Shown piece by piece: positions 15,047 through 22,620 of a DNA stretch of 64,000 bases. The notes beneath the pieces were generated by a model. That model made no database searches, was not told the origin of the DNA, and worked only from the letters and a program-made list of their open reading frames with translations. The translations under genes were made by a program, and so were the position numbers. Source of the DNA: Kribbella soli (GTDB lineage: Bacteria > Actinomycetota > Actinomycetes > Propionibacteriales > Kribbellaceae); assembly GCF_004331345.1 (NCBI RefSeq), contig NZ_SJJZ01000001.1, positions 1,240,001 through 1,304,000 of the forward strand, read 5' to 3'. The first letter of the stretch is position 1, and each line of letters starts with the position of its first letter.

Positions 15047-15132
15047 TGGTGGCGGGTGCAGGGTTCGAACCTGCGTAGGCATACGCCGACAGATTTACAG
15101 TCTGCTCCCTTTGGCCGCTCGGGCAACCCGCC
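15047..15132 (-). tRNA. tRNA-Tyr (anticodon GTA), CCA encoded; integration target
   Basis: Read on the minus strand, acceptor GGCGGGT pairs with ACCCGCC; the D-arm CCCGAGCGG, anticodon stem CAGAC-TGTAAA-TCTG (GTA anticodon), a long class II variable arm and the T-arm CAGGTTCGAACCCTG are all present, followed by discriminator A and an encoded CCA (15047-15049). The long variable arm fits bacterial tRNA-Tyr. The 3' end faces the integrase, so recombination probably rebuilds the gene from an attP-borne copy of its 3' half. Confidence 0.97.
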
Positions 15133-15214
15133 AGGGTGCTGCCGGTTCGTGAACCGGCGTGGGAGACGATACAACAGGTAGTGGCCCTGACAGCAAATCG
15201 GAAAGGATGTGCCC

Positions 15215-15706
15215 ATGGCTTCGGAGTCCTCCTTCGACATCGTGAACAAGGTGGACCGTCAGGAGGTGGACAACGCCGTGAACCAGGCGGCGAAGGAGAT
15301 CAGCCAGCGGTTCGACTTCAAGAACGTGGACGCCGGGATCAAGTGGTCCGGTGAGGCGATCGACATGCAGGCGAGCACCGAGGAGCGGGTGAACGCCGTC
15401 CTGGACGTGTTCAAGGACAAGCTGGTCAAGCGGCAGATCTCGCTCAAGGGGCTGGAGGCCGACGAGCCGAAGCTGTCCGGGAAGATCTACAAGATCAACG
15501 CCACGATCGACGCCGGCATCACCCAGGAGAACGCGAAGAAGCTGTCCAAGCTGATCCGCGACGAGGGCCCGAAGGGTGTCAAGGCCCAGATCCAGGGCGA
15601 GGAGCTGCGTGTCTCCAGCAAGAGCCGCGACGATCTGCAGGCGGTCCAGGCGCTGATCAAGGGCCAGGACCTCGACTTCGCCGTCCAGTTCGTCAACTAC
15701 CGCTGA
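15215..15706 (+). CDS. yajQ: YajQ family cyclic-di-GMP-binding protein
   Basis: A protein of 163 residues, the usual family length. It opens with [20 protein letters not shown] and contains ISQRFDFKN, the conserved YajQ N-terminus, and ends [12 protein letters not shown], the conserved C-terminus. Two ferredoxin-like domains are expected. Some members bind c-di-GMP and act with regulators; others bind nucleotides or RNA. ATG 15215 is preferred over GTG 15209 because GGAAAGGA ends 7 nt before it. It is the first chromosomal gene beyond the tRNA and is divergent from it. As I recall, yajQ also lies near the SLP1 site of S. coelicolor. Confidence 0.95.
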   Translation: MASESSFDIVNKVDRQEVDNAVNQAAKEISQRFDFKNVDAGIKWSGEAIDMQASTEERVNAVLDVFKDKLVKRQISLKGLEADEPKLSGKIYKINATIDAGITQENAKKLSKLIRDEGPKGVKAQIQGEELRVSSKSRDDLQAVQALIKGQDLDFAVQFVNYR

Positions 15707-15735
15707 TCCGCTCCTGGTGAGCAGACAACGACCCG

Positions 15736-16188
15736 TCAGCTGAGGTCGTGGAGCAGGAAGTGCAGCTGGATGCCGCCGGCCTGGTCGGTCCACAGGCCGA
15801 CGGCGTCCAGTACGGCGGCTGACACCAGCCTGGCCTCTCTCACCAGCCCCGGATGATGGTCGAACGACTCCCACGGCAAGACCGGGAACCCGTGGAGTTC
15901 GCCGTACTGGCGCACTGTGTCCATGTCGCCGACCGCGCTGCGCGGTAGCGAGTCGTTGGCCCACGACCAGAGCCAAGTCGACTCGGACAAGCTCACGGTG
16001 CCGATCAGGGTGAGCCGCGCACGGCAGAACTCGGCACCCGCCCGCGACCAGGTGATGGCGCCCTGCTCGAGATCCCAGGAGTACTGCGCGTCCTCGCCGA
16101 GTCGCCCGATCAGGCGCTCCTGACGCTCGGCGGCACGGTGATGAGCCGCGTCTACGACGGCCTGCCAGTCAGCATGATCGTGTTCCAC
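15736..16188 (-). CDS. DUF6882 family protein
   Basis: About 150 residues from GTG 16188; a GTG at 16218 is an alternative and neither has a strong ribosome binding site. The sequence SESTWLWSWANDSLP and the C-terminal ...GGIQLHFLLHDL are the pattern of DUF6882, a family of small cytosolic actinobacterial proteins with no known function. It is divergent from the phosphotransferase gene and convergent with yajQ. No catalytic motif is evident. Confidence 0.65.
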   Translation of the reverse strand: MEHDHADWQAVVDAAHHRAAERQERLIGRLGEDAQYSWDLEQGAITWSRAGAEFCRARLTLIGTVSLSESTWLWSWANDSLPRSAVGDMDTVRQYGELHGFPVLPWESFDHHPGLVREARLVSAAVLDAVGLWTDQAGGIQLHFLLHDLS

Positions 16189-16255
16189 CCGAGCGATCGT
16201 TCCAGCCCGCGAGGGCACCGGCGGTAATCGGTCGCGGGTGGGCTGGTTGGCGGGC

Positions 16256-17218
16256 ATGCTGGCGGGTGTGGGTGAGACGTTGATGCGGAAGTGGTTGCTG
16301 GCGGATTTCGGGCTCGAGGTGGTGGAACTCACACCGGTCGTGCACGGCGCGGACGTCGCGGCGCAGGTGTGGCGGGCGACCACGGCGACCAACACGTACG
16401 CCGTCAAGTGGAGCGGCGCGGGCACGAACACGGGGCATCAGATCGCGGCGTACCTGGCTGACAGCGGGCTGCCCGGCGTACTGGAGTTGATCCGGACGTC
16501 CGAGGGCGGGCTGTGGAGTGTGCACGCGAAGAAGCGGTTGACGATCACGCCGTGGATCGACGGTCCCCGGGCGGCTGAGTCCGGGCTGACGGACGAGCAG
16601 TGGTCGGTGTACGGCGTACTGCTGCGGCGGGTGCACGACGCGGAGCCGCCGCCTCGGCTGCGGGACGCGCTGCCGAGACACAGTCATATCGACGCGCGTA
16701 CGCCGGCGATTGCGGAGGAGGTCCGTACGCGGCTCGAGACCCCCGAGGGCGAGGTCGAGGAGGAGCTCGCGGCGGTGTGGAAGCAGTACGAGCACGTGAT
16801 CGCAGACCTGCTCACCAACCGGCCGCCCGCGCCGGACGGCCCGCGGGTCGTCTGCCACGGCGACCCGCATCTCGGCAACGTACTGGTCAACGACGGGCTG
16901 CATCTGATCGACTGGGACGATGTCATCTACGCGGCCCGTGAGCAGGACCTGATGTTCATGCTCGGCGGCATGGGCGATGTCGGCCCCACGACTCCCGCGC
17001 AGCGGGATGCTTTCCTGGCCGGCTACGGACCGCACACGCTCGATCAGGACGCTGTCCACTACTACCGCCACGTCCGGGCGTACGAGGACGTCGTCGGCTG
17101 GTCCCATCAGGCCATCACCGGCCCCGACGAGGCCGACGCCCTGCAGGTGACCAAGGGCATCCTCGCCGAGGGGCTAGCAGCGCTAGCAGTTTCCGCTGCC
17201 CCTCGAGAGATGCGGTGA
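16256..17218 (+). CDS. aminoglycoside phosphotransferase (APH) family kinase
   Basis: About 320 residues. The C-terminal lobe carries the canonical catalytic motif CHGDPHLGN (Asp and Asn) and LIDWDD (metal-binding Asp) at about residues 200-225; the N-lobe has TNTYAVKWSG with a likely ATP-binding Lys. The family includes antibiotic kinases, homoserine kinase II and choline kinase-like enzymes, so the substrate is open. Possible starts are GTG 16238, ATG 16256 and ATG 16283; the last has GGGTGAG upstream. It serves as a useful intact contrast to the degenerate APH-fold protein at 36,687. Confidence 0.8.
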   Translation: MLAGVGETLMRKWLLADFGLEVVELTPVVHGADVAAQVWRATTATNTYAVKWSGAGTNTGHQIAAYLADSGLPGVLELIRTSEGGLWSVHAKKRLTITPWIDGPRAAESGLTDEQWSVYGVLLRRVHDAEPPPRLRDALPRHSHIDARTPAIAEEVRTRLETPEGEVEEELAAVWKQYEHVIADLLTNRPPAPDGPRVVCHGDPHLGNVLVNDGLHLIDWDDVIYAAREQDLMFMLGGMGDVGPTTPAQRDAFLAGYGPHTLDQDAVHYYRHVRAYEDVVGWSHQAITGPDEADALQVTKGILAEGLAALAVSAAPREMR

Positions 17219-17284
17219 CGGGTGATCGGCGAGGTCCACCTGCAGTGGCTGAGGCCGACGAATGGCAGGCACGCCGCTGAGGCG

Positions 17285-18016
17285 TCAGGCGTGGCGGAGC
17301 CAGATGTTGGGTTCGACGTAGATGCCGGTGTCGGCGTCGCGATCGATGGCGAGGGTCGTCAGCCCGTCCGGGATCGTGTACGTGCCGGTGGACGGGAAGA
17401 GCATCTTGGTCCACTTCTCCCAGTCCTCGACGGTGCCGGTCATGGTTTGCGAAGCGGGAGCGGGCGCGAGGAGGGTGGCGCCCAGGCGGACGTGGGTGCG
17501 AAGCCATGGGTCGAGCGGGAGACCGTCCTCACGCGTCCAGGTCATGAACGTCTCGATGGGGGTCAGCGGGTAGCGCGACTTCAGGGTCGGGCGTACGGGG
17601 GCGATCACCTGGCCCAGGCCCTTGTCGACCGCGCGGTCGCGGATCGCGGTGATCACCCGGCCGGCGTGCCCACGGCCCTGTTCGTCGGACCGTACGGCGG
17701 CTGCCATCAGGACGAACGTGTTGGGTACGACGCCTTCCTCGTACGACGTCACCGCGCGCCCCAGCGAATCGGTGAACCCACCAGGAAGATCGGCCACTGT
17801 GCCGTCCCACGCGATCGGTACGCCCCAGCATCCCGCGATCAGCCGATCCTCGGCGACGAGGTAGTACTCCCAGTCGCGGAAGTACTCCACCCGCCGCTCC
17901 CGGTACGGCGTCACGCCCTCGTCGTGGAAGATGAACTCCGGCCACTCCTCGATGAACCGCTGCTCGGCCTCTTTGTCGTACTGCGGGCCATCGGCGACCG
18001 GGATCAACTCATACAT
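17285..18016 (-). CDS. GNAT-fold acetyltransferase
   Basis: A protein of 243 residues. The acetyl-CoA-binding region is at FVLMAAAVRSDEQGRGHAGRVITAIRDRAVDKG, with the RxxGxA-type loop EQGRGHA (about residues 115-122). The N-terminal YYLVAEDRLIAGCWGVPIAWDG forms the expected beta strands. The C-terminal 70 residues add an extra beta domain. The acceptor is unknown. It starts 10 bp after the AraC-type gene stop on the same strand, so the two are probably co-transcribed. Confidence 0.75.
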   Translation of the reverse strand: MYELIPVADGPQYDKEAEQRFIEEWPEFIFHDEGVTPYRERRVEYFRDWEYYLVAEDRLIAGCWGVPIAWDGTVADLPGGFTDSLGRAVTSYEEGVVPNTFVLMAAAVRSDEQGRGHAGRVITAIRDRAVDKGLGQVIAPVRPTLKSRYPLTPIETFMTWTREDGLPLDPWLRTHVRLGATLLAPAPASQTMTGTVEDWEKWTKMLFPSTGTYTIPDGLTTLAIDRDADTGIYVEPNIWLRHA

Positions 18017-18026
18017 GCGCTGAAAC

Positions 18027-18842
18027 CTAGTCGCCGTGCAACGTTTTCCGCAGCTGCATTTTCCGTGTTCCGGAAACAGTTTCTCCCGCGGCCTGGCGCA
18101 CCGACCGGGGTGACGCGCCCAGCTCCCGGCGGCAGGTCTTGTTGAACGCCTGCAGGTCGGAGATCCCGACGGAAGCGGCGATCGCGGGAATCGACAGCGT
18201 CGACGAGATCAGCAGATGCCGGGCCCGCGCCATCCGGCGCCGGCGGAGGTACGCGATGACGGTTGTCCCGGTCTCCTCCTGGAACAGGCGGGTCAGATGG
18301 TTGTGCGAGACGCCGGCCAGCCGGGCCAGGTCGGGTACGACGAGCGGCTGGGCGAGGTTGGCCTCGATGTACGAGATCGCGGCGGCCACCGCCGGATGGC
18401 CGGCCTCGGTGGTGGGCGGCGTCAGCTCGGCGATCCGCCACAGTGCCGTCCACACCTCCGCGGTCGTGCGGGCCGAACCGGACGGGGACGACTCGATCGC
18501 GGATCGCAGCAGGCCGGACAGCAGCGGTGCGGCCGCGCCGGCATCCTGTACGGCGGGAACGTACGACGGATCGCCCGCGACGACCGGCCGGAAATGCGCG
18601 TAAAGGTGCTCGGAACGCCCGCGGTAGTCGAACTGCACCTGGGTCCCCGCCGGCGTCAGCGAGACGTAGCCGGGTGCCACGGAATACGTCGTACCGAGCA
18701 GTGTCAGCTCGGCCGAGTAGTTGAAGAGGTGCAGCTGCCAGAGGTCCGGCAGCCGGAACCTGTCCCGTAGCCCGCGGACGCCGTGGATCCCCGCGCCGGC
18801 GTTCACCACCTCCGGCGGTTGCGCGAGATGCAACTCGATCAT
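18027..18842 (-). CDS. AraC-family transcriptional regulator
   Basis: A protein of 271 residues. The N-terminal cupin-like ligand domain (about 1-140) is of the AraC_binding type (LWQLHLFNYSAELTLL, APGYVSLTPAGTQV). The C-terminal double helix-turn-helix runs from AISYIEANLAQPLVVPDLA through LARLAGVSHNHLTRLFQEETG to IAASVGISDLQAFNKTCRRE. It is divergent from the PhyH-family dioxygenase gene across about 100 bp, so it probably controls that operon, and it precedes the GNAT gene. A sugar-type inducer is plausible for the ligand domain but is inference. Confidence 0.88.
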   Translation of the reverse strand: MIELHLAQPPEVVNAGAGIHGVRGLRDRFRLPDLWQLHLFNYSAELTLLGTTYSVAPGYVSLTPAGTQVQFDYRGRSEHLYAHFRPVVAGDPSYVPAVQDAGAAAPLLSGLLRSAIESSPSGSARTTAEVWTALWRIAELTPPTTEAGHPAVAAAISYIEANLAQPLVVPDLARLAGVSHNHLTRLFQEETGTTVIAYLRRRRMARARHLLISSTLSIPAIAASVGISDLQAFNKTCRRELGASPRSVRQAAGETVSGTRKMQLRKTLHGD

Positions 18843-18943
18843 GGTGAGAAATTACCAGCAGTGGTGAACACAACCAACGCGAGGGAACGGCGTTCTTGCC
18901 TAGCCTGGTGGAGTAGCAACCACTACCCACCATGGGAGTCTCC

Positions 18944-19810
18944 ATGCCCCATCCGCATCGCAAGCACTTGCTCACCTCGGTACAGATGGCACATTTCGTG
19001 GCCACCGGCGCGCTCCGGATGGACGCCGTCGTACCGGACGACATGAACCAGCAGGCGATCGAGGTCCTGAAAGCCGGCATTCCGGGCGTTCCGTACGGCA
19101 CCCCGCTGTCGGAGGCGTTCGTGGACAGCGAGTTCGTCGAGCGGCTGGTGCAGCTGCCCGAGGTGGCCGGCGCGATCCACAGCCTGGTCGGCCCGGAGCC
19201 GACCGTCGACCACCACGCGGTCCACATCCGCAAGGCCCACGAGGGCGAGGCGCAGAACCTGCACGGTGACGCGATCATCGACGTCCGTACCGACGCCTTC
19301 GACGTGCAGCTCATGTACTACCCGCAGGACGTGACGCTCGAGATGGGCGGCACGCTCAGCGTTCCCGGCAGCCACCTGCGCCGGACCAACGAGTCCGACA
19401 CCGGGCGGTACCAGAACCTGCGCGGTCAGACCCGTCTGGTCTGCCCGGCCGGCACCGTCCAGCTCCTGCACCACGGCATCTGGCACGGCGGCCGCAAGAA
19501 CGACAGCGATCTCGACCGCTACATGTTCAAGATCCGGTTCAACCCGACCGTCCGCCAGGTGCGGCTCTGGAACACCGACGACCTGTACGACGACGCGGTC
19601 GCGGCCGAACTGGAGCAGAACTTCCCCTGGTACGAGAACGCCACCGGCAGGTTGGAGAAGTACAACCGCATCATGCTGTGGCGCGCGATCAGCGGCGACG
19701 ACACCTACGACCCGAACTACTGGGTCACCCGGGTCTCGAACCGTCCGCAGCGCGTGGTGACCGACCGCGCCAACAACCCGCACACCAAGGTCAAGAGGGA
19801 GATGGTATGA
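18944..19810 (+). CDS. phytanoyl-CoA dioxygenase (PhyH) family protein
   Basis: A protein of 288 residues of the Fe(II)/2-oxoglutarate-dependent PhyH fold. LHGDAIIDVRTDAFDVQLMY supplies the HxD iron ligands, and QLLHHGIWHGGRKN with a following RYMFKIRF supplies the distal His and the Arg for 2-oxoglutarate. The ATG at 18944 has GGGAG 5 nt upstream and is preferred over ATG 18932. The substrate is unknown. The ATGA overlap with the next gene shows coupling with a small partner, and an AraC regulator is divergent. Confidence 0.75.
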   Translation: MPHPHRKHLLTSVQMAHFVATGALRMDAVVPDDMNQQAIEVLKAGIPGVPYGTPLSEAFVDSEFVERLVQLPEVAGAIHSLVGPEPTVDHHAVHIRKAHEGEAQNLHGDAIIDVRTDAFDVQLMYYPQDVTLEMGGTLSVPGSHLRRTNESDTGRYQNLRGQTRLVCPAGTVQLLHHGIWHGGRKNDSDLDRYMFKIRFNPTVRQVRLWNTDDLYDDAVAAELEQNFPWYENATGRLEKYNRIMLWRAISGDDTYDPNYWVTRVSNRPQRVVTDRANNPHTKVKREMV

Positions 19811-20103
19811 CCGCCACCGCAGAGACCCCGCTGCAGACAGGACTTCGCCAGCAGGTGCTGGTCCTCTACCTGGCCTCCTCGGCGCTGGACGCGCGCGTGG
19901 TCGGCTGGTCGACGTACGACGGCACAGGCGAGACGCACCCCACGACGGGTGACAGCGATGTGCCGCCGTACGAGACCGGGCTGGACGCGCTCAAGGACGG
20001 GTGGCGCCTCTTCCAGGCGTCCCAGCTGAACCCGCCGTACCCGGGTCACGAGTACGACGTGTCCTTCCTCAAGCACGAGTTCTTCTTCGAGAAGATCGTC
20101 TAG
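19807..20103 (+). CDS. conserved hypothetical partner of the PhyH-family dioxygenase
   Basis: A protein of 98 residues whose ATG overlaps the dioxygenase stop. It is soluble, with a helical N-terminus (LRQQVLVLYLASSALDARV), a central GETHPTTGDSDVPPYETGLDALKDGW and an aromatic end HEYDVSFLKHEFFFEKIV. The DALKDGWRLFQASQ part resembles small actinobacterial proteins of unknown function. The tight coupling suggests a subunit or product-handling protein. It ends 4 bp into the convergent lactonase gene. Confidence 0.6.
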   Translation: MTATAETPLQTGLRQQVLVLYLASSALDARVVGWSTYDGTGETHPTTGDSDVPPYETGLDALKDGWRLFQASQLNPPYPGHEYDVSFLKHEFFFEKIV

Positions 20104-21113
20104 ACCGGCAGGACGCACACCGGCTTCGGCCAACCGGCCGGCTCGCCCACCTGGGTGAGCCGGCCGTCGGCGATGGTGAACGTCGCGATCTGGTCGGAGC
20201 GCTCGTTCGCGGCGTACAGCGTTTTCCCGTCGTTGCCGAAGGCAAGGTGCCGCGGCCAGTCCCCGCCGGAGGAGATGGTCTGCACCAGTTCGACCGACAG
20301 CCCGTCGGCGGCGGTCTCGAACACCGCGACGGTGTTGTCGCCACGGTTCGATCCGTACAGGAACCGGCCGTCGGCGGAGATCAGCAGCTCGGCCGGGAAG
20401 TTCTCGCCGGGCGAGTCGGCCGGACGGGTCGAGGCGGTCTGCACGACCTGCAGCTTCCCATCGGAGTAGCTGCAGACGGTGAGCGTCGAGTCGAGCTCGT
20501 TGATCACGTACGCCGCGTCCGCCGTCGGGTGGAACACCATGTGCCGCGGACCGGCGCCGGGGTGGATGCGCAGCTGGTCGACCTCGTGCAGCACACCGTC
20601 CTCGCCCAGCATCGACGAGTAGACCGTGTCGGAGCCGAGGTCGATGTCGAACACGTACGCACCAGCCGGGTCGAACGCGATCTGGTGCGCGTGCGGCCCC
20701 TCCTGACGCTCCGCGTTCGGTCCGGTCCCGGAGCGCTGCACGAAGTACGCGCGCTCGCCCAGCGAACCGTCCTCCTTCAGAGGGTGGACGGCAACGGACC
20801 CGGATGTGTAGTTCGCCGACAGCAGGTACCGGCCGGACGGGTCGATGTCCACGTGGCACGGGTGTACACCGCCGGTCGGCTGCTGGTTGAGCAGCTCGAG
20901 CCCGCCGTCCGGCTGGACGGCGAACGCCGCGACGCTGCCGTTGTCCAGCTCGTCGGTGGAGTAGAGGAACCGCCCGTCCGCGGAAATGACCAGGAACGAC
21001 GGGTCGGCGATCGTTGCCACCGTCGCGATTCCGTCCAGCGGACCGAACGCGATCCCGTCCCCGCCACCGGCCTGACTGGTGTAGCTCCCGACATAGATCC
21101 GCTCAGAAGTCAT
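20100..21113 (-). CDS. lactonase family protein (6-phosphogluconolactonase-like beta-propeller)
   Basis: A protein of 337 residues, a seven-bladed beta-propeller of the YbhE/Pgl type. Repeated blade patterns such as SADGRFLYSTDELD, DPSGRYLLSANYTSG, GAGPRHMVFHPTADAAYVINEL and WPRHLAFGNDGKTLYAANERS are clear, with HPCHVDIDP and GPHAHQIAFDP carrying the conserved active-site histidines. Members hydrolyse sugar lactones. It is convergent with the PhyH operon. The actual substrate may be 6-phosphogluconolactone or another lactone. Confidence 0.85.
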   Translation of the reverse strand: MTSERIYVGSYTSQAGGGDGIAFGPLDGIATVATIADPSFLVISADGRFLYSTDELDNGSVAAFAVQPDGGLELLNQQPTGGVHPCHVDIDPSGRYLLSANYTSGSVAVHPLKEDGSLGERAYFVQRSGTGPNAERQEGPHAHQIAFDPAGAYVFDIDLGSDTVYSSMLGEDGVLHEVDQLRIHPGAGPRHMVFHPTADAAYVINELDSTLTVCSYSDGKLQVVQTASTRPADSPGENFPAELLISADGRFLYGSNRGDNTVAVFETAADGLSVELVQTISSGGDWPRHLAFGNDGKTLYAANERSDQIATFTIADGRLTQVGEPAGWPKPVCVLPV

Positions 21114-21278
21114 GGCCCATACCCTGCCAGGTCAGGAGCCTACGGGCACACCCCTGTCCAGACCGTAGAGCGCCGAGCCCCAGCCGAGGTCGGCGACGAG
21201 GAGCTGCCATCCCAACCGTCGGTACAGGCGCGGTGCCGGACGGTCGTCGGCTACGTCACCTCGCCTAGCCTAAGGCGC

Positions 21279-22130
21279 ATGGACACGAAGGGGCTGCTGC
21301 AGCGAATCGGGATCGACAGGTACGACGGTCCGCCGCGGCTGGAGGCGTTGACGCAGCTGCACGCGGCGTTCGTGGACCAAGTGCCGTACGAGACCGTGCA
21401 GTACCAGCTCACACCGGGTGGTCCGCTGGAACCGGAGGACGTGGCGAAGCGGATCATCGCGCGGGAGACCGGCGGGTACTGCTTTCAGCTGAACGGGACT
21501 TTGGCGCTGCTGCTGACCGAGCTCGGGTACCGCGTCGAGATGCACCGTGGCGGCGTACAGACCGTCAATCGCCCCGGCGACATCGACGGCAGCCACCTGG
21601 TGCTGACTGTCAGCGGGCTGGCCGAGGACCCCGAGCGCCTCTGGCTCGTCGACGCCGGCCTCGGCGACGGTCTGCGCTACCCGATGCCGCTGGAGACCGG
21701 CGAGATGGAGCAGTACCCGTTCACGTTGCGGCTCCGCCCGTCCGAGAAGACCGACGGCTGGCGGCTCGACCACGATCCGCGCGCGAGCCTGATCGGCATG
21801 GACTTCGAGTCGGCCCCGGTCACCCTCGATGCGTTCGCAGCCCAGCATGCGGCGCTTTCCGCCGACCCCGCGTCCCCGTTCGTACGGTTGGCGTCCGCGT
21901 TCCGCCGGACGCCGGAAAGCGTTGTCGTACTGCGTTCCGTCGGCCTGAGCGAAACGTTTTCCGACCGCGTCGACAGCACGCTGATCGAGAACCCCACGGA
22001 CTACTTCACCGCGCTCGCGGACGTTTTCCGGCTGCCGCTCCCGCACTACTCCGCCGCCGACCGCGACACCCTGTGGCGCCGCGTCTGGTCGCAGTACGAG
22101 GACTTCCAGGCGCGGGCTACTTCGTCGTGA
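21279..22130 (+). CDS. nat: arylamine N-acetyltransferase
   Basis: A protein of 283 residues. The Cys-His-Asp triad is visible: GGYCFQLN (Cys about 68), GSHLVL (His about 107) and LVDAGLGD (Asp about 125). The N-terminus (YLxRIG-like LLQRIGIDRYDGPPRLEALTQLH) and FVDQVPYETV also fit. The family transfers acetyl groups from acetyl-CoA to arylamines and, in some actinomycetes, acts in amide synthesis. The gene stands alone; its 3' end overlaps the convergent lipoprotein gene by 14 bp. The 21,114-21,278 gap upstream shows no feature I can support. Confidence 0.88.
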   Translation: MDTKGLLQRIGIDRYDGPPRLEALTQLHAAFVDQVPYETVQYQLTPGGPLEPEDVAKRIIARETGGYCFQLNGTLALLLTELGYRVEMHRGGVQTVNRPGDIDGSHLVLTVSGLAEDPERLWLVDAGLGDGLRYPMPLETGEMEQYPFTLRLRPSEKTDGWRLDHDPRASLIGMDFESAPVTLDAFAAQHAALSADPASPFVRLASAFRRTPESVVVLRSVGLSETFSDRVDSTLIENPTDYFTALADVFRLPLPHYSAADRDTLWRRVWSQYEDFQARATSS

Positions 22131-22566
22131 GGCTCACGATGACGGCGTCGCCTTCGGCGTACGTCAAGGTGGCGATGTGCAGTGGGCCGCCCTGCTCGCT
22201 CCAGCTGACCGCGGCGAGGCCGCCGGCCACACCCCCGGCACTGCCGCCACCGCTGCGGCTGACGTCGCTACCGTTCCTGCTCAAGGAGATGTACCCCTTC
22301 GAGTCGGTGAGCTTGAGCGTGCCGTCCGCCACCGTCGCCGTGAACTTGGCCCCCTTGAGGTTGATGACGGCCTTCTTGCGGATCATCACCTCACAGAGGC
22401 CGTCGACACAGGCCTGGTAGTTCTGCCCGTCCTTGGCCGCGGGCACCGCGGCGCTGCTCGGCGTACCGGCGGGCGCACCAGGCGTCGGTGTCCCGCTCTT
22501 GCCGGACCCGCCGCAGGCGACCAAGGCGAACAACAGCACCAGCCCGGCGATTCCTCGTGTGATCAC
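22117..22566 (-). CDS. secreted lipoprotein of unknown function
   Basis: A protein of 149 residues. A short signal sequence ends in the lipobox FALVAC, so the mature protein would be a lipid-anchored cell-surface protein. A Gly/Ser/Pro/Thr linker (about 20-45) is followed by a compact domain with QACVDGLCEVMIRKKAVINL, where a CxxxxC pair may form a disulfide, and a beta-rich end. I do not recognise the domain. It is transcribed away from nuoN, whose stop is 54 bp downstream. Confidence 0.7.
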   Translation of the reverse strand: MITRGIAGLVLLFALVACGGSGKSGTPTPGAPAGTPSSAAVPAAKDGQNYQACVDGLCEVMIRKKAVINLKGAKFTATVADGTLKLTDSKGYISLSRNGSDVSRSGGGSAGGVAGGLAAVSWSEQGGPLHIATLTYAEGDAVIVSLTTK

Positions 22567-22620
22567 CCGTCAGACGCTACCGAGCGAAGCGACGACCGCT
22601 TCGGCTGTGACCGGAACCTG

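Larger units (their letters stand above)
1..15049. mobile_element. AICE-type integrative and conjugative element in tRNA-Tyr (left end not in window)
   Basis: The segment carries the full AICE core in one plus-strand series: GntR-controlled small genes, SpdB-like membrane protein, FtsK/TraB translocase, Prim-Pol primase, RecA-like helicase, excisionase and tyrosine integrase. The integrase ends 141 bp from the 3' end of a tRNA-Tyr gene that points into the element, the usual layout for tRNA-targeting integration. SLP1 of Streptomyces coelicolor is known to use a tRNA-Tyr gene. I looked for a second copy of the tRNA 3' end in the first 5 kb and saw none, so the left attachment site probably lies beyond position 1. 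The minus-strand genes at 1-2789 are then cargo. The right boundary rests on the tRNA; the left is open. Confidence 0.85.
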
